From positions 346,198,505-346,262,504 of the forward strand of contig NC_085137.1 of the NCBI RefSeq assembly GCF_035046485.1: a stretch of 64,000 bases of DNA. Direction: 5' to 3'. The notes below the pieces were generated by a model, which saw only the letters and a program-made list of their open reading frames with translations, was not told the DNA's origin and made no database searches. This DNA is from Aedes albopictus (lineage: Eukaryota; Arthropoda; Insecta; Diptera; Culicidae). How positions within the stretch are numbered: the stretch's first letter is position 1; each line of letters opens with the position of its first letter. Shown piece by piece: positions 1 through 10,487 of the stretch. The translations under genes were made by a program, and so were the position numbers.

Positions 1-339
1 TGGAGCTCCATTGAAGGCTGGAAGTTTAATTAGGCCTTGTCTTTTGAAATATGGTGTTGCATCATTGTTTCTTGCTAACGCATTACTTATCGATTGATTT
101 ATATGCTCTGACAGACTTTGTTTTTGTAGCTTGTCGAGCAAGTCATTGCGTTCAATTTCCAATTGTGTGCATTTTACGCATAAAAACTTTTTTTGTTTAG
201 ACGGTTTATGATCCAGCTTTGCACACGTTAAGTGAAACCAGCGGTCACACTCATCGCAACATACCATATCACACACTGTATCATCCTCATTACAAAGACG
301 GCAATGGCCGTTCTTGTTCAATACGAACCTTGTAGACAT
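1..339 (-). CDS. BEL/Pao retrotransposon gag, N-terminal part with PHD finger (runs off window)
   Basis: Reading the - strand from the ATG at 337-339 gives 113 open codons to the window edge. Residues 13-57 form a C4HC3 PHD-type zinc finger: C13, C16, C28, C31, H36, C39, C54 and C57, with the usual W-F before H36. A charged, coiled-coil-like stretch (about 59-90) follows, then a segment of the type LPxFNG that opens the capsid-like part of BEL/Pao gag. PHD-like fingers at the gag N terminus are a known trait of insect BEL elements. An LTR-like segment with promoter signals lies upstream on the same strand. A cellular PHD protein is less likely because the leader and LTR fit a retroelement. 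The rest of gag and all of pol lie outside the window. Confidence 0.72.
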   Translation of the reverse strand, partial: MSTRFVLNKNGHCRLCNEDDTVCDMVCCDECDRWFHLTCAKLDHKPSKQKKFLCVKCTQLEIERNDLLDKLQKQSLSEHINQSISNALARNNDATPYFKRQGLIKLPAFNGAP

Positions 340-1840
340 GTTTGCTGATTCCCAGGTTAGCTTCGGGATTTCCTTGAGTTCACTCAAGCCTCGTTGCATA
401 AAAGTCGCCGTTCAAGACTGTCTGCACAGTGCTGTATCTCGTACCACCAAAACCTTGTGAATGTCAGTTCACTTTCAATAATTTTTCACGACTGTTCAGT
501 TTAATATTGCCTTCCCTAAAAGGGCGCTAGTCACTATGGCACGACTAGACCAATTTGTGAATGTTAGTTCACTTATATTCTTCAAGATATCGAGTTCAAT
601 GATGCCTTCCCAAAAAAGGGCGCTAGTCACTATGGCACGACTAGACCAACTAGACCTGTTCAGGTCAGTCACATTAAAACAATCGTGATTTATTTTTTCT
701 TCTTTGTTCTGGATTGCTGGGTATTCGTATTCCTTTTCACTTGGTTATCGTGAATTGGGTTCTTCTTGTTCCTTGCACACTTGTGTCACTTGTACCTCGA
801 GTTTCCTTGCCTGTATAGGCTTATTTGCCACTATCCGTGAATGTCAGTTCACAGTTTGGATCCGATAGAATTGTAACCGTATAATTTGTGACTATGCATA
901 ACACTCAGACTGCATTCTTGGCGACAGTAAACCACGTTACAACTCGAAAAAACACTATTCTTGATTATTCGTTTTCAGTGATTATTCAGTTCACTTTAAT
1001 TTGCCTTCCCGAAAAGGGCGCTAGTCACTATGGCACGACTAGACCAGTTTGTGAATGTCAGTTCACAGTTCGGATCCTATAGAATTGTAACCGTATAACC
1101 TGTGACTATGCACAACACTCAGACTGCACTCTTGGTGACAGTAAACCACGTTACAACTCGAAAAAACACTATTCGTTGGCATTGACTTCTACCCACTTTG
1201 CAACCAGTTAATTCACTATGCTTAACGTTGACAGTCTTCCACAATTTTTATTGTGGATTCAAATTCACTTTCCGGCACTATTTTTCAGCAAACATAATCC
1301 ATAAGTACTCTTTTTCTTCAGTACTTGTCACTGTTCACGACAAGGTTCACGACGGTTTGATGATATTCAGTGTTCAATATTCTTCACTGTTTCACACTAG
1401 ACTCGGTGTCGATTTCCACTTTTCAGCGCGCTCCTGGAGTTCGATTTTCCTTCCTCTCTGGCAGGCCACCAAAATGTTGGTGGCAGTAGCTCCTCCTCTC
1501 TGGAGCCACCAAAATTGTTGGCGTTGGCACCGGGGCGCAATCTTCCAATTGGCAGCACGATCAGGGTGTGGTGTTCCTCTTGTGGTGGGACTAGACCAAA
1601 TACTTACTGAATCCAGCAGCACTCTTGTCCACAGCTATCGCGATGATGAATCGACGATGATCAGGATGACGAAACCCACAATCGTTTCACGGTACCGTTG
1701 CGAAGGGATACGGTATTACATTCCGTGCGTGCCAACCAACAGACTAGACGGAACGCGTTACTTTCGAACACCGATACTACTCACTCAGGGTAGGAGGTTC
1801 AAGAAGGAGAATAGTTAAAATCGAACGTCCAAATCGTGTG
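340..1840 (-). other. Untranslated leader of the BEL-like element, with internal repeats
   Basis: About 1.5 kb lies between the presumed LTR and the gag start, with no convincing coding frame; the open frame at 1198-1818 shows no domain. The block GGGCGCTAGTCACTATGGCA recurs near 522, 617 and 1015, each followed by CGACTAGACCA. A block of about 125 bp containing GTGAATGTCAGTTCACAG occurs at about 838-960 and again at 1050-1172. Next to the LTR end the - strand reads TGGACGTTCGATT starting at 1831, a possible but unconfirmed primer-binding site. Confidence 0.5.
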
Positions 1841-2552
1841 TGTTAGGATTTAGGCCTTTCTAGACTCATGCCAACGTTACTCGCATTCGGAACCTTGGCG
1901 TACCAGAGTGAGAAATAAATGCCTTCACACTTGAATCTAAATCGAACTGGCCTTTTCTAGACTCATGCCAACGTTCTCGCATTCGGAACCCTAGCTTACC
2001 AGAGTGAGAAAAAGTTCGATAGATTCAATGATTTGGGACTCGTCTAAAATCGTGTGTAGAGCACTTAGGCCTTTCTAGACTCATGCCAACGTTACTCGCA
2101 TTCGGAACCTTGGCGTACCAGAGTGAGAAATAAGTGCCTCTACACTTGGATCAAAATCAAACTGGCCTTTTCTAGACTCATGCCAACGTTTCTCGCATTC
2201 GGAACCTTGGCTTACCAGAGTGAGAAAAAGTTTGACCGATCCAATGACTTAGACTTCCACGATTCTAAATATCAACACTTTAGAAGGATTGAATTATCCA
2301 ATCAAGTGATCAGAATAATTTAAGCTTCGCAAGTGCAAGTTCAGGATCAAAGGAATTTGAGTAGCAAAATACTTATCCGGGAGGTATCCAGTGTGGAGTC
2401 CAAAAACAAAACTGACTGTCGTCTTTATTGATCTTCCTCTTTTATAGCCGCAGGGCCTACCAAAAATTACACATGATCTTTCCTGAAAGGATGATGAAAT
2501 AGCGGCTCTCGTTACGATCTACTCATTTACACTTTCAGTACGTGTTTTAACA
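1841..2552 (-). repeat. Probable 5' LTR of the BEL-like element
   Basis: On the - strand this 712-bp segment begins TGTTAAAACA (at 2552) and ends CCTAACA (at 1841), giving TGTTA/TAACA ends of the TG...CA type. Near its start it has GGCTATAAAAGAGG (TATA box, about 2445-2455), followed by AATAAAGA (a polyadenylation signal, about 2425). This order fits U3-R. The 3' half contains four iterated copies of a unit of about 100 bp. The 3' LTR lies outside the window, so the boundaries are inferred from terminal symmetry only. Confidence 0.6.
1851..2262 (-). repeat. Four ~100-bp iterated units inside the LTR (A-B-A-B)
   Basis: The core TTCTAGACTCATGCCAACGT recurs four times, near 1859, 1956, 2071 and 2169. 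Each is followed by CTCGCATTCGGAAC and by CCAGAGTGAGAAA. Units 1 and 3 resemble each other most, as do units 2 and 4, so the array looks like a duplicated dimer of about 210 bp. Confidence 0.8.
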
Positions 2553-3229
2553 TGAATATATGAGCGGCCAGATTTCTAGAATGATCTTTCGCGGATACAT
2601 GGTTTTTCGTGTTTTCACAGGAGAAATATTTTCTTCTCCGAAGAGAGAATTTTCCTGAATTTGAGCAATCTCTCTAGCTACATGATTTGATTGTATTTGT
2701 ACAGAATTAGATCTACCATTCATATTTTGCACGATTCCGATGCTCAGCTGGCCTAATTTTCAAGATCAAGTTCAATGATTAATTTTGATTACATTTAGAA
2801 TGCTACCGATCTGCTAGGCTATTGGTATGGTTTCCATCGGGTGTCGCTTCAGATTTGTTTATTTTATCATGCTGCTCAAAGTCAATCGAGTCCCTCAGCC
2901 GCATAGCTTTTGCTTCGTTATGCTGATAAACATTGCCGCTCTGCTCTACGTTTATAATCGCGGGCCCTATTATATTGTGGTAGGTCATGATTGTTCGAAT
3001 TTGATTGGGGTTTTATGATGCGGCTCGCTTGGTTAATTGTAGGAAATGGTTGGAAAGGAATTCGTTCCGAATTGTGTGGATTCAAATGTACTTCACGCTT
3101 CGCGTTCGTAACAGTACGTATGTATATTATGTATCAATGTACCGGCATAACTCTGGAATGCGTCAAGAAATTTCAATCAAATTTTGCATACACATTCCTT
3201 AGGATGTGAATGTGGTAGTAGAGTAATTG
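2553..3229. other. No recognisable feature
   Basis: AT-rich sequence between the BEL LTR and the mini-satellite. Short open frames occur on both strands, but none shows a domain, a splice context or codon bias worth reporting. Confidence 0.4.
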
Positions 3230-3982
3230 GAATTCAAGATGGCGGCTTAGGTTCCAAGATGGCGGTCAAAACTCCAGAATATATGCTTTTTAACGGCAAT
3301 GCTGCTTCGGATACTATGAAATATGGGTATCTATCGATCGGGCTTCATAAGTAGAACTTAAAAATGAATATCCGACGCCATTTTGAAATCCAATATGGCG
3401 GACCATATCCAAGATGGCGACCATGGAATGGTAGTTTGATCTATAATACCATGCAATATGGGTATCTATCGATCGGGCTTGATGAGTAGAAGTCAAAAAT
3501 CGATATTTTACGCCATTTTTTCAATCAAAGATGGCGGACCATGTCCAAGATGGCGGCCACGGAATGAGAGTTTGAGCTATGATACCATGCAATATGGGTA
3601 TCTATCGATCGGGCTTCATTGGTAGAACTCAAAAATGAATATCCGACGCCATTTTGAAACACAAGATGGTGGACCATATCCAAGATGCTGGCCACGGAAG
3701 AGTAGATTGAGTTATGATACCATGCAATATGGGTATCTATCGGTCGGGCTTCATGGGTAGAAGTCAAAAATCGATATTTGACCCTATTTTTTAATCCAAG
3801 ATGGCGGCCATGGAATGGTAGTTTGAGCTATGATACCATGCAATATGGGTATCTATCGATCGGGCTTCATTAGTAGAACTCAAAAATCGGTATTTAACAT
3901 CATTTTAAATCCAAGATGGCGGACAATATCCAAGATGGCGACCACGGAATGAGAGTTTGAGCAATGATACCATGCAATATGG
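3230..3982 (+). repeat. Diverged AAGATGGCGG mini-satellite (about 6 units, 115-135 bp)
   Basis: The anchor CCATGCAATATGGGTATC recurs near 3320, 3453, 3588, 3720, 3836 and 3970. Between anchors are ATCGGGCTTCAT, GCCATTTTGAAATCC and one or two copies of CCAAGATGGCGG. The unit is clearly related to the 116-bp monomer at 24.9-29.0 kb but is longer and diverged; several units carry a second AAGATGGCGG block. The array stops abruptly where a SINE begins. Confidence 0.85.
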
Positions 3983-4262
3983 GGGCCTATATAGCCGAGG
4001 CGGTAAACGCACGGGTATTCAGCATAACCATGCTGAGGGTGACGGGTTCGATTCCCAGTCGGTCCAGGATCTTTTCGTAAAGAAAATTTCCTTGACTTCC
4101 TTGAGCATAGAGTATCTACGTGCCTGCCACACGATATACGCATGCAAAATGGTTATTGGCAGAGAAAGCTCTCAGTTAATAACTGTGGAAGTGCTCATAG
4201 AACACTGAGCTGAGAAGCAGGCTTTGTCCCAATGAAGACATTACGCCAAGAAGAGGAGGAGG
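3983..4262 (+). mobile_element. tRNA-derived SINE (family 1)
   Basis: The 5' end resembles a tRNA gene: an A-box-like TATAGCCGAGGCGG and a perfect B box GGGTTCGATTCCC (about 4043-4055). The body has the motifs GTGCCTGCCACACGATATA and AACTGTGGAAGTGCTCATAG shared with the other SINE copies here. It ends in a purine-rich tail (AAGAAGAGGAGGAGGAG). It sits inside a satellite monomer. The same family is on the - strand at 19769-20042. It is a Pol III-driven element, not a functional tRNA. Confidence 0.85.
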
Positions 4263-5699
4263 AGCCTCTCAGAATTCCTTCAGTAAATCCTCTCGAGATT
4301 CCTTCAGGGATTTCTACCGGGAATGTTCTTCCCCCAGCGTTATGTTTTTCAGACTTTTGTACGTAATTCTAAATTGCAGTTGGTAGACCGAATAAAACTG
4401 AATTTTTGGGTGGTTTATCATTTTTCATGTAGCCGAAAGACATCTTTTCGATGTAACATTGATAGTGCCCAGACTAGCACCATAAAACCTACATATTGTT
4501 CACGAATAAAAAATCATGGAGTAGTACAAACATAAGTGGAGAGGCAGTCTAGAGTATATCTGGTTGAAATTTTATATCATAACATGGAATGATGATGAAC
4601 CTGGGCGTGTTAGTGAAATACATGTAAGTACGAGACACTGAAGACGACCTTTTATTTGAGGTCGAAATAAATATCTGTCAAAAGATACAAATTAAAAGGA
4701 ACAGTATATAACACCATTTTCTTTTTAAAACATGCTACATTTCCGAAAAGTTTATGTATGGTGAGTACGTAAAGAGAGTTTGTGGGGTACTAAAGGAAAA
4801 ACTCAATTACTTTATTAGAAATCATTATCTGTGTAAAATCTGACTTCTACAGTATTTTAACGTTTGGTTATGCTACACATAGTGAGCACTCTTTATTTGA
4901 TTTGTTACAAAAAAATAAATTTGAAAAATGTAGAACTGTGGTAGAACACTGCAGTCGAAACTACATGAAAATACAAGGACCATGCATTGCATACTTTTAG
5001 GCGTTTATCGGGTTATATTTCTGCCCCAATTTAAAAGTCCTTTTTCTATTCTTTTTGAGTGGTTATCATTTTCTCATTTGTTTAGAGCTGTATCGTATCT
5101 ATACGGATCAGAATATAACGATAGCGTAGAAGTTGTGCTAAAATAGAACTCGAGGAAATTATCAGATATTGAGGACCTACAATGAAGAATTTTTTTGGAA
5201 CTACACCATAGACTTCCATTTTTTTCGTCGAATCATGCTTATTTAATTGGAACTTGACCTTTGATAACAAATTTATTCAAAGATTTGAATTGTGAGACAC
5301 CTTGGGCGTTAACGGGTTAAATTTTTCCCAAACAACGCTGACCCACTCTAATGTATATTTTTGTCAAAAATATCCCTGGTGATGTAAAGCACGAAAAAAC
5401 TTGTGAAAAGTCTTTTTATATAAAAACTATTTTAGTGAAATAGTCGTCAACATTGACCATGAATTTACTCAGATCAGTGAAAAAGTTAGATACCTACATC
5501 GATTTGAAAAACTATGCTTGAAATATTCCTACCGTTTTCGTTGCGAACAAACTCGAAAGCGATCTTTGTCATAATTTTCTCAACGAAAAAACGAAGCGTT
5601 GTTGCCGCGCCTTCTTTGTTTCCCAATTTTTGCTTGCAGTTCCATATTCTGCGTACACTGCCCTCTTGGGCTTTGAGCAAGCTTCGAGCTAGGGTAATT
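4263..5699. other. No recognisable gene; AT-rich spacer
   Basis: The first 60 bp contain the degenerate TTCCTTCAGGGATT-type repeat. The rest is AT-rich with short open frames only and no domain or strong repeat. Confidence 0.4.
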
Positions 5700-5704
5700 G
5701 TTCC

Positions 5705-5797
5705 TGTTGGGACATTGAATTATAAAACCGTGTACAGTGATAAGAACATTTATTAATACATCTTCCACAAGAACAGTGTTGGCAGATTATCAGAACA
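5705..5797 (-). repeat. 3' LTR of Mag-type Ty3/gypsy element (93 bp)
   Basis: TGTTCTGATA...CCCAACA on the - strand. I see no difference from the copy at 10395-10487. Very short LTRs are characteristic of the Mag lineage. The polypurine tract AGAGAGAATGAGA lies just upstream on the - strand (about 5798-5815). Confidence 0.92.
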
Positions 5798-5846
5798 TAT
5801 CTCATTCTCTCTAATAAAATTAAAACTGTCAAAGTCATTATACAGA

Positions 5847-7672
5847 TCAAACTTCCATCATGTAATCACCAAATCTCTTCGGTAGAGCTTTATTACGCTG
5901 CGGCCTAGATTCTGCTTTTCTGATCGCTCTTGGGGTTTCACTTTCGATTGCGACCTCTTGATCGCTCTGGTGTGATGATTGGTTAGCCTGCTTCACATGT
6001 GAAGTGTTACGCCTGAAGATTTGACCATCCGGTGTTTCCAACACAAGACTATTTTCGTGGCGTTCGACCACGCGAGCAGGCGTCGGAAGAAAAGCGGTGT
6101 CCAGTTTGTTCTGCGGTACAAGGTTCTTCATCCAAACTTCATCTCCAATGCGCAGTGGGGACTCCTTAGCACCAACTCTTTTATCACGACTTTCTTTCGC
6201 ATTGAACTTGATAACACGATCTCGATCGCGAACTTCTCCATCGTCGACAATGTCTGCTTGGAAATGGGGAATCAAGTCACGAAATCGACGGCCGAACATC
6301 AACTGTGCCGGCGCCACATTCGTTACAGAATGCGGAGTGAGCAAATACATATAAACGTAGTCTTGTATAGCTTCCTTCCAATCTGCGTCGCGTTGCTTAC
6401 TGATTTTGAGCACCTTGAGAATCGATTGGTTCTGTCTTTCGACTTCACCGTTTGCGCTTGGCCAATAAGGAGTTGTGTGGGTTAACTTGATGCCATAATC
6501 TATGCAGTAATTCTTCAACTCCTGGCTGGAGAAATTCTTGGCGTTATCGAAGGTCAGCACATACGGTAAACCGAGTCTGGTGAAAATGCCCTTCAAAACT
6601 CGGATCACGTCGCTAGAGTTCGTTCGAGTCATTGGTTCAACAACAACGTAACGGCTGTATAGATCAACAAGAACAAACAGATAATAACCGTTGGGCAGTG
6701 GTCCAAGAAAATCTCCAGAAAGGTGAACCCATGGAGCCGTAGGGAGTTCCCTAAGGCGCAAAGGTTCCGGCTTGTCAAAACGCGCCACTAGTTGACATTC
6801 AATGCACTCCTTACAACATTTCTCCGTCTCTGCATCCATAGCTGGCCACCAAACTGCTGCCCGTAGACGCCGCTTCATTTTTTCACGACCCGGATGTCCA
6901 ATATGCGATAGCGCCATCACTGACGCTCTCAATTTTGTCGGGACAACAATGCGATCACCCCTGAGGAGAATTTCCTTCGCGAAAACCAATTCTGACTTGA
7001 ATGGTGCGTATTTCTTCACAGAGTCTTGCCATATATCATTTTGAAGCGCGTTTCGTATATCCTGTATCTCGGAATCGTCTTCAGAAGCTTTGATGATCTC
7101 GGTCATGCTTACAGCTGAAGGTCGGTTTACTTCGACGATAGAGCACAAGATGTCTTCCGAAGCCTTATCGAAAGTTTTCTGTCCGAGCTCAACCGACAGT
7201 CGAGACAGTGAGTCCGCTATGTTTACTTCTCCAGGGACATGGCAGATACGGTAACGGTACTCCTGCATTCGAAGTACCCAGCCTTCTTGACGTTTGTTGG
7301 GCGTAGACGTCTCGTTGAAAATACCGACCAACGGTTTATGGTCAGTAAGGATAGTAAACTCTAGTCCCTTCAAGTACATCTGGAACCGCTCCGTGGCCCA
7401 GACCACAGCAAGCGCCTTCTTGTCCAATGTAGAGTACTTTTGTTCGGTTTTCGTTAAGCTTTTGCTGGCAAAACTGATCGGTCTCAACTTTCCACCAATG
7501 CGCTGCATCAGAACTGCTCCAACTCCGGTATCACTGGCGTCAGTTACAAGCGACGTTGGGTTATGAACACTGTAGTAGGCTAGGTGTTTAGTCTTCGACA
7601 TGGCTGCCTTGATCTTTTCGAAAGAACACTTCTCAACATTAGTCCACCGAAACTTAGCATCTTTATGCAGCA
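5847..7672 (-). CDS. Mag-type pol, C-terminal part: RNase H and integrase
   Basis: This is the downstream part of gag-pol, separated from the RT part by the insert at 7673-7974. It shows an RNase H domain (LVTDASDTGVGAVL; later LDKKALAVVWATERF and LTDHKP), then the integrase zinc domain (SHIGHPGREKM...CKECIEC, an H-H-C-C pattern). The integrase core has its acidic residues in GDFLGP, FDNAKN and NGEVERQN. A basic tail ends at the stop at 5847-5849. The open frame physically extends to 7721, but its first codons belong to the insert. The frame resumes the upstream phase when the 302 bp are discounted. It would catalyse RNA degradation during cDNA synthesis and integration; the split copy can be neither expressed as one polyprotein nor used in cis. 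Confidence 0.93.
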
Positions 7673-7974
7673 CTAGCTGTCCCGGCAAACTTTGTCTTGC
7701 CGTCTTGTGGTGGTTTGACAACTATTGAGCTCAAAAAAGCACCGCACTCTAGATTGGTTTCATTTCGACCGTGTTGATTTTCTTCCCAGCTCATGCAAAA
7801 TCAGTACTTTATTAATTTTCTTACTTTTCCAGAGGATTTTCGTAACTTTTTGTAGATATAAACACAGCCACCACGAATGCGAACCGAACCGTTCAAGAGT
7901 CATCCTGATCGGTTCAGCCGTTCGTGAGTTTTGTTGCCTCAAAGGTGCTTCAAACTCATTTTTATATATATAGA
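7673..7974 (-). mobile_element. Non-autonomous Helitron-like insertion (302 bp) inside pol
   Basis: Read on the - strand, the insert starts TCTATATATATAAAAATGAG and ends CCGGGACAGCTAG. The 5'-TC and 3'-CTAG termini, with insertion between A and T and no target duplication, match Helitron rules. Discounting exactly 302 bp puts the RT and RNase H parts in one reading phase, so both boundaries are set by coding continuity. The 11-13 bp before CTAG show only weak hairpin potential. A RTE/SINE-tail origin was considered; the exact ends favour a Helitron relative. Confidence 0.7.
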
Positions 7975-10051
7975 TATGTCTCAATGGAGCGGACATCGTA
8001 GAAAGGTTCGGAATGAATTTTCCCACGTAGTTCACCAGACCCATAAAGCTGCGAAGTTCTTTCGTGTTCTTCGGATGCCTGAATCGTTCGATTGCGTCGA
8101 CCTTGTCATTCATGGGTAAAATTCCTTTCTCTGACAGGGTGTGTCCCATAAAATCTACGGAAGTTTTCCCAATCTGGCACTTTTTCGAGTTCACCGTCAA
8201 ACCATGTTGCTCCAGCCTCTCCAATACAGCCTTGACAATTGCATCATGTTCCTCTGTGGTTGCGGCGAATATCAGCACGTCGTCGATAAACACCTTTGTG
8301 TTTTTTATTCCTCGAAGCACACGTTCAATCTCTCTTTGGAACACTTCAGCTGAACAATTCATACCAAACATCAGCCTCTTATACCTGTAGTAAGCGTTCG
8401 GAGTAACAAATGTGGTGATGGCTCTAGATGATGGCGCCAACTCGATTTGATGAAACGCTTTTACCAAATCGATTTTGGTGAAATAACGGCATCCTTCAAG
8501 ATACGGCATAATCTCGTCGAAGGTTGGAAGAGGATGGCGCTCCGGAATGATGACCCTGTTCGCCCGGCGCATATCCACACAGAGGCGTACGCTTCTGCCT
8601 CCGTCTTTTGGAGTCACCACCAATGGAGATGCCCAAGTTATATCTAAAGGTGCCGGTTCAATGATGTCTTGGCGCAATAGATCCTCTATCTTCTCTTCTA
8701 CCAGCTTCTGGAGCGGAATTGGTAGTCTCCTACAGGGTTGCTGGACAGGGGCAACTGTTGCGTCAATTTTTAGCTCTACCTGGACGCCCTTGAGCTTTCC
8801 GATCGGCGGTTCTTCTTTCGGCGTCTTCGTTGATATGCTGAACACTTCACCATGGATCTCCAAAATGCCCAGTTCCATGGAAGTTTGTTTGCTCAACAAG
8901 CTGCTTCCTTTTTCCGTATCGACCACAAAAATCTTGTGATGCACTGTTTTTGTCTTCGTAGAAATATCCGCCTTAATCACTTTGTGCACCTGCAGCGATC
9001 CGTCTCCATAAACACGCAACACTTTCTTCGACCGATGCACACTGCTGACTTTGCACCCTTTGTTCCGCAGCTCTTTCCACGTTTCGCGGCTGATAACGTT
9101 GACGTGGGCCCCGGAATCAACGACCCAGTTCAGCTTAACGCCTCCAGTATAACAGGTCACCATATCGTGGTCAGCTCCGGTCGAGTAAACTTGTTGGACC
9201 TCTCTTCCGCATCCGTCTTCATCCGATTCGCATTCATCCGGCTCCGTGTCACAACTACTTTCACTGGATGCAACCTGCAGTACTTGCTTCCGTTTCGAGG
9301 AGAAACTCTTCTTCTTCAACTGTGTTTTGCACATCTTCTTGAAGTGACCAATAAGTTTGCATTTGTCACACTCCTTTCCGCGAGCTGGACAGCTCCTATC
9401 GTTTGCGAAGTGTCCTTTTTGGCCACAACGGAAGCACACTTCCTTTTTCTTGTCCATTCTCGCCTGGTTAACGCTGACATTCTCCGCCGAAGTAGTAGAT
9501 CTCACCATTTGTTCACGGTTACGCTTCACTGTTTCCAAAATTCTTGCCTCTTCAACAATATCCGCTACAGTCATTAGTTTCTTTTTGAGTATCACTTCTC
9601 GTAGGTCGTTCATTCGGCAGTGGTCGAAAACTTGCTCGGTGATTCTCATATCTAGCGCAGCACCGTAATCACACAAGCGGCCTTGTTCCTTTAGACGACA
9701 CACGAATTTGTCCACTGTTTCATTTTCTTCTTGTTTCAGGTTCCGAAAAACGTAACGATCATACGGAACACTTGCCATCGGAGCAAAGTGATCATCAAGA
9801 AGCTTTACAGCTTCACGATACACATCGGAGCCAGCGGGTGGGGCTGCATCATTACCAGGAATGTCATAAAAGATATCCTGCACTTCCTGACCAGCGAAAT
9901 GAAGCAAATACGACTTCTTTCTTGAAGGTAGCGCGATGCAACTAACATCCATGAAGAGCTCCAGGGATCGTTTCCATTTCCTCCACCTGGTCGCAATCGA
10001 GGAAGTGTCCCGAGTATTAAACGGCTGCAACGTTGGCTTTGGGGGTTCCAT
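7760..10051 (-). CDS. Mag-type gag-protease-reverse transcriptase
   Basis: The 763-codon frame starts at the ATG at 10051; its last ~70 codons are read from the Helitron-like insert, so the native part is 7975-10051 (about 692 residues). Gag contains two zinc knuckles, C206-x2-C209-x4-H214-x6-C221 and C228-x2-C231-x4-H236-x4-C241. The aspartic protease has D312-S-G in VVDSGAHVNVI. Reverse transcriptase spans about 440-690, with the first catalytic Asp in KIDLVKAFHQ (D528) and the FIDD box at 588-591. Gag and pol are in one frame, so there is no frameshift signal between them. Family knowledge: Mag elements lack env, and none is seen. The RT is cut before its connection domain by the insert. 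Confidence 0.94.
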   Translation of the reverse strand: MEPPKPTLQPFNTRDTSSIATRWRKWKRSLELFMDVSCIALPSRKKSYLLHFAGQEVQDIFYDIPGNDAAPPAGSDVYREAVKLLDDHFAPMASVPYDRYVFRNLKQEENETVDKFVCRLKEQGRLCDYGAALDMRITEQVFDHCRMNDLREVILKKKLMTVADIVEEARILETVKRNREQMVRSTTSAENVSVNQARMDKKKEVCFRCGQKGHFANDRSCPARGKECDKCKLIGHFKKMCKTQLKKKSFSSKRKQVLQVASSESSCDTEPDECESDEDGCGREVQQVYSTGADHDMVTCYTGGVKLNWVVDSGAHVNVISRETWKELRNKGCKVSSVHRSKKVLRVYGDGSLQVHKVIKADISTKTKTVHHKIFVVDTEKGSSLLSKQTSMELGILEIHGEVFSISTKTPKEEPPIGKLKGVQVELKIDATVAPVQQPCRRLPIPLQKLVEEKIEDLLRQDIIEPAPLDITWASPLVVTPKDGGRSVRLCVDMRRANRVIIPERHPLPTFDEIMPYLEGCRYFTKIDLVKAFHQIELAPSSRAITTFVTPNAYYRYKRLMFGMNCSAEVFQREIERVLRGIKNTKVFIDDVLIFAATTEEHDAIVKAVLERLEQHGLTVNSKKCQIGKTSVDFMGHTLSEKGILPMNDKVDAIERFRHPKNTKELRSFMGLVNYVGKFIPNLSTMSAPLRHIYIYKNEFEAPLRQQNSRTAEPIRMTLERFGSHSWWLCLYLQKVTKILWKSKKINKVLILHELGRKSTRSK

Positions 10052-10394
10052 TATTTACTTTTTCGCAACTTTGGCGTTTACACTGTTCCCCTTCTTTTTA
10101 CGACACCTCGTTTTGTTTTGACAGGTGATCAATAAACTTTTTCGCGAAATTTTCGTGGGCTTTTCGTGCACTTTACGACGCCCCACTACACAGCTCCAAC
10201 GTTTTCATCGCCGGAGTGTATGCTGCCTCCAACCTTTGGACCGGCTTCGACCACTTTTTCAGCACTTTTTCCGAAGGAATATCACCTTCTACACGGTATT
10301 GTCTTGTTACACGGATCCGTAAACACTGTTCAATTCCACACGTACGCGTTTTAAACTTTTTTCCAGCCTCGAATCCCGATTTTCGTCGCCAAAT

Positions 10395-10487
10395 TGTTGG
10401 GACATTGAATTATAAAACCGTGTACAGTGATAAGAACATTTATTAATACATCTTCCACAAGAACAGTGTTGGCAGATTATCAGAACA
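10395..10487 (-). repeat. 5' LTR of Mag-type element (93 bp)
   Basis: Matches 5705-5797 with no visible difference, implying a young insertion. The putative primer-binding site follows on the - strand at about 10375-10391. Confidence 0.92.

Larger units (their letters stand above)
5705..10487 (-). mobile_element. Mag-lineage Ty3/gypsy LTR retrotransposon, interrupted by a Helitron-like insert
   Basis: A 4.78-kb element with matching 93-bp LTRs, one gag-pol frame and a polypurine tract. Directly after the 5' LTR the - strand reads TTTGGCGACGAAAATCGGGA. This resembles the complement of a tRNA-Ser 3' end (CGTCGCCA), the primer typical of Mag elements. A likely 5-bp target duplication is GTTCC at 5700-5704 and 10496-10500; using it requires 8 extra bases (10488-10495) outside the 5' LTR. 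The element is damaged only by the 302-bp insertion at 7673-7974; I saw no stop codon in the remaining gag-pol frame. Confidence 0.93.

Noticed and set aside
1198..1818. 206-codon + strand gene
   Set aside because: Lies in the leader of the - strand BEL-like element; no domain, low-complexity composition.
7673..7974. RTE or SINE tail as the source of the pol insertion
   Set aside because: No target duplication is present, and the exact TC...CTAG ends fit a Helitron better; kept only as an alternative.
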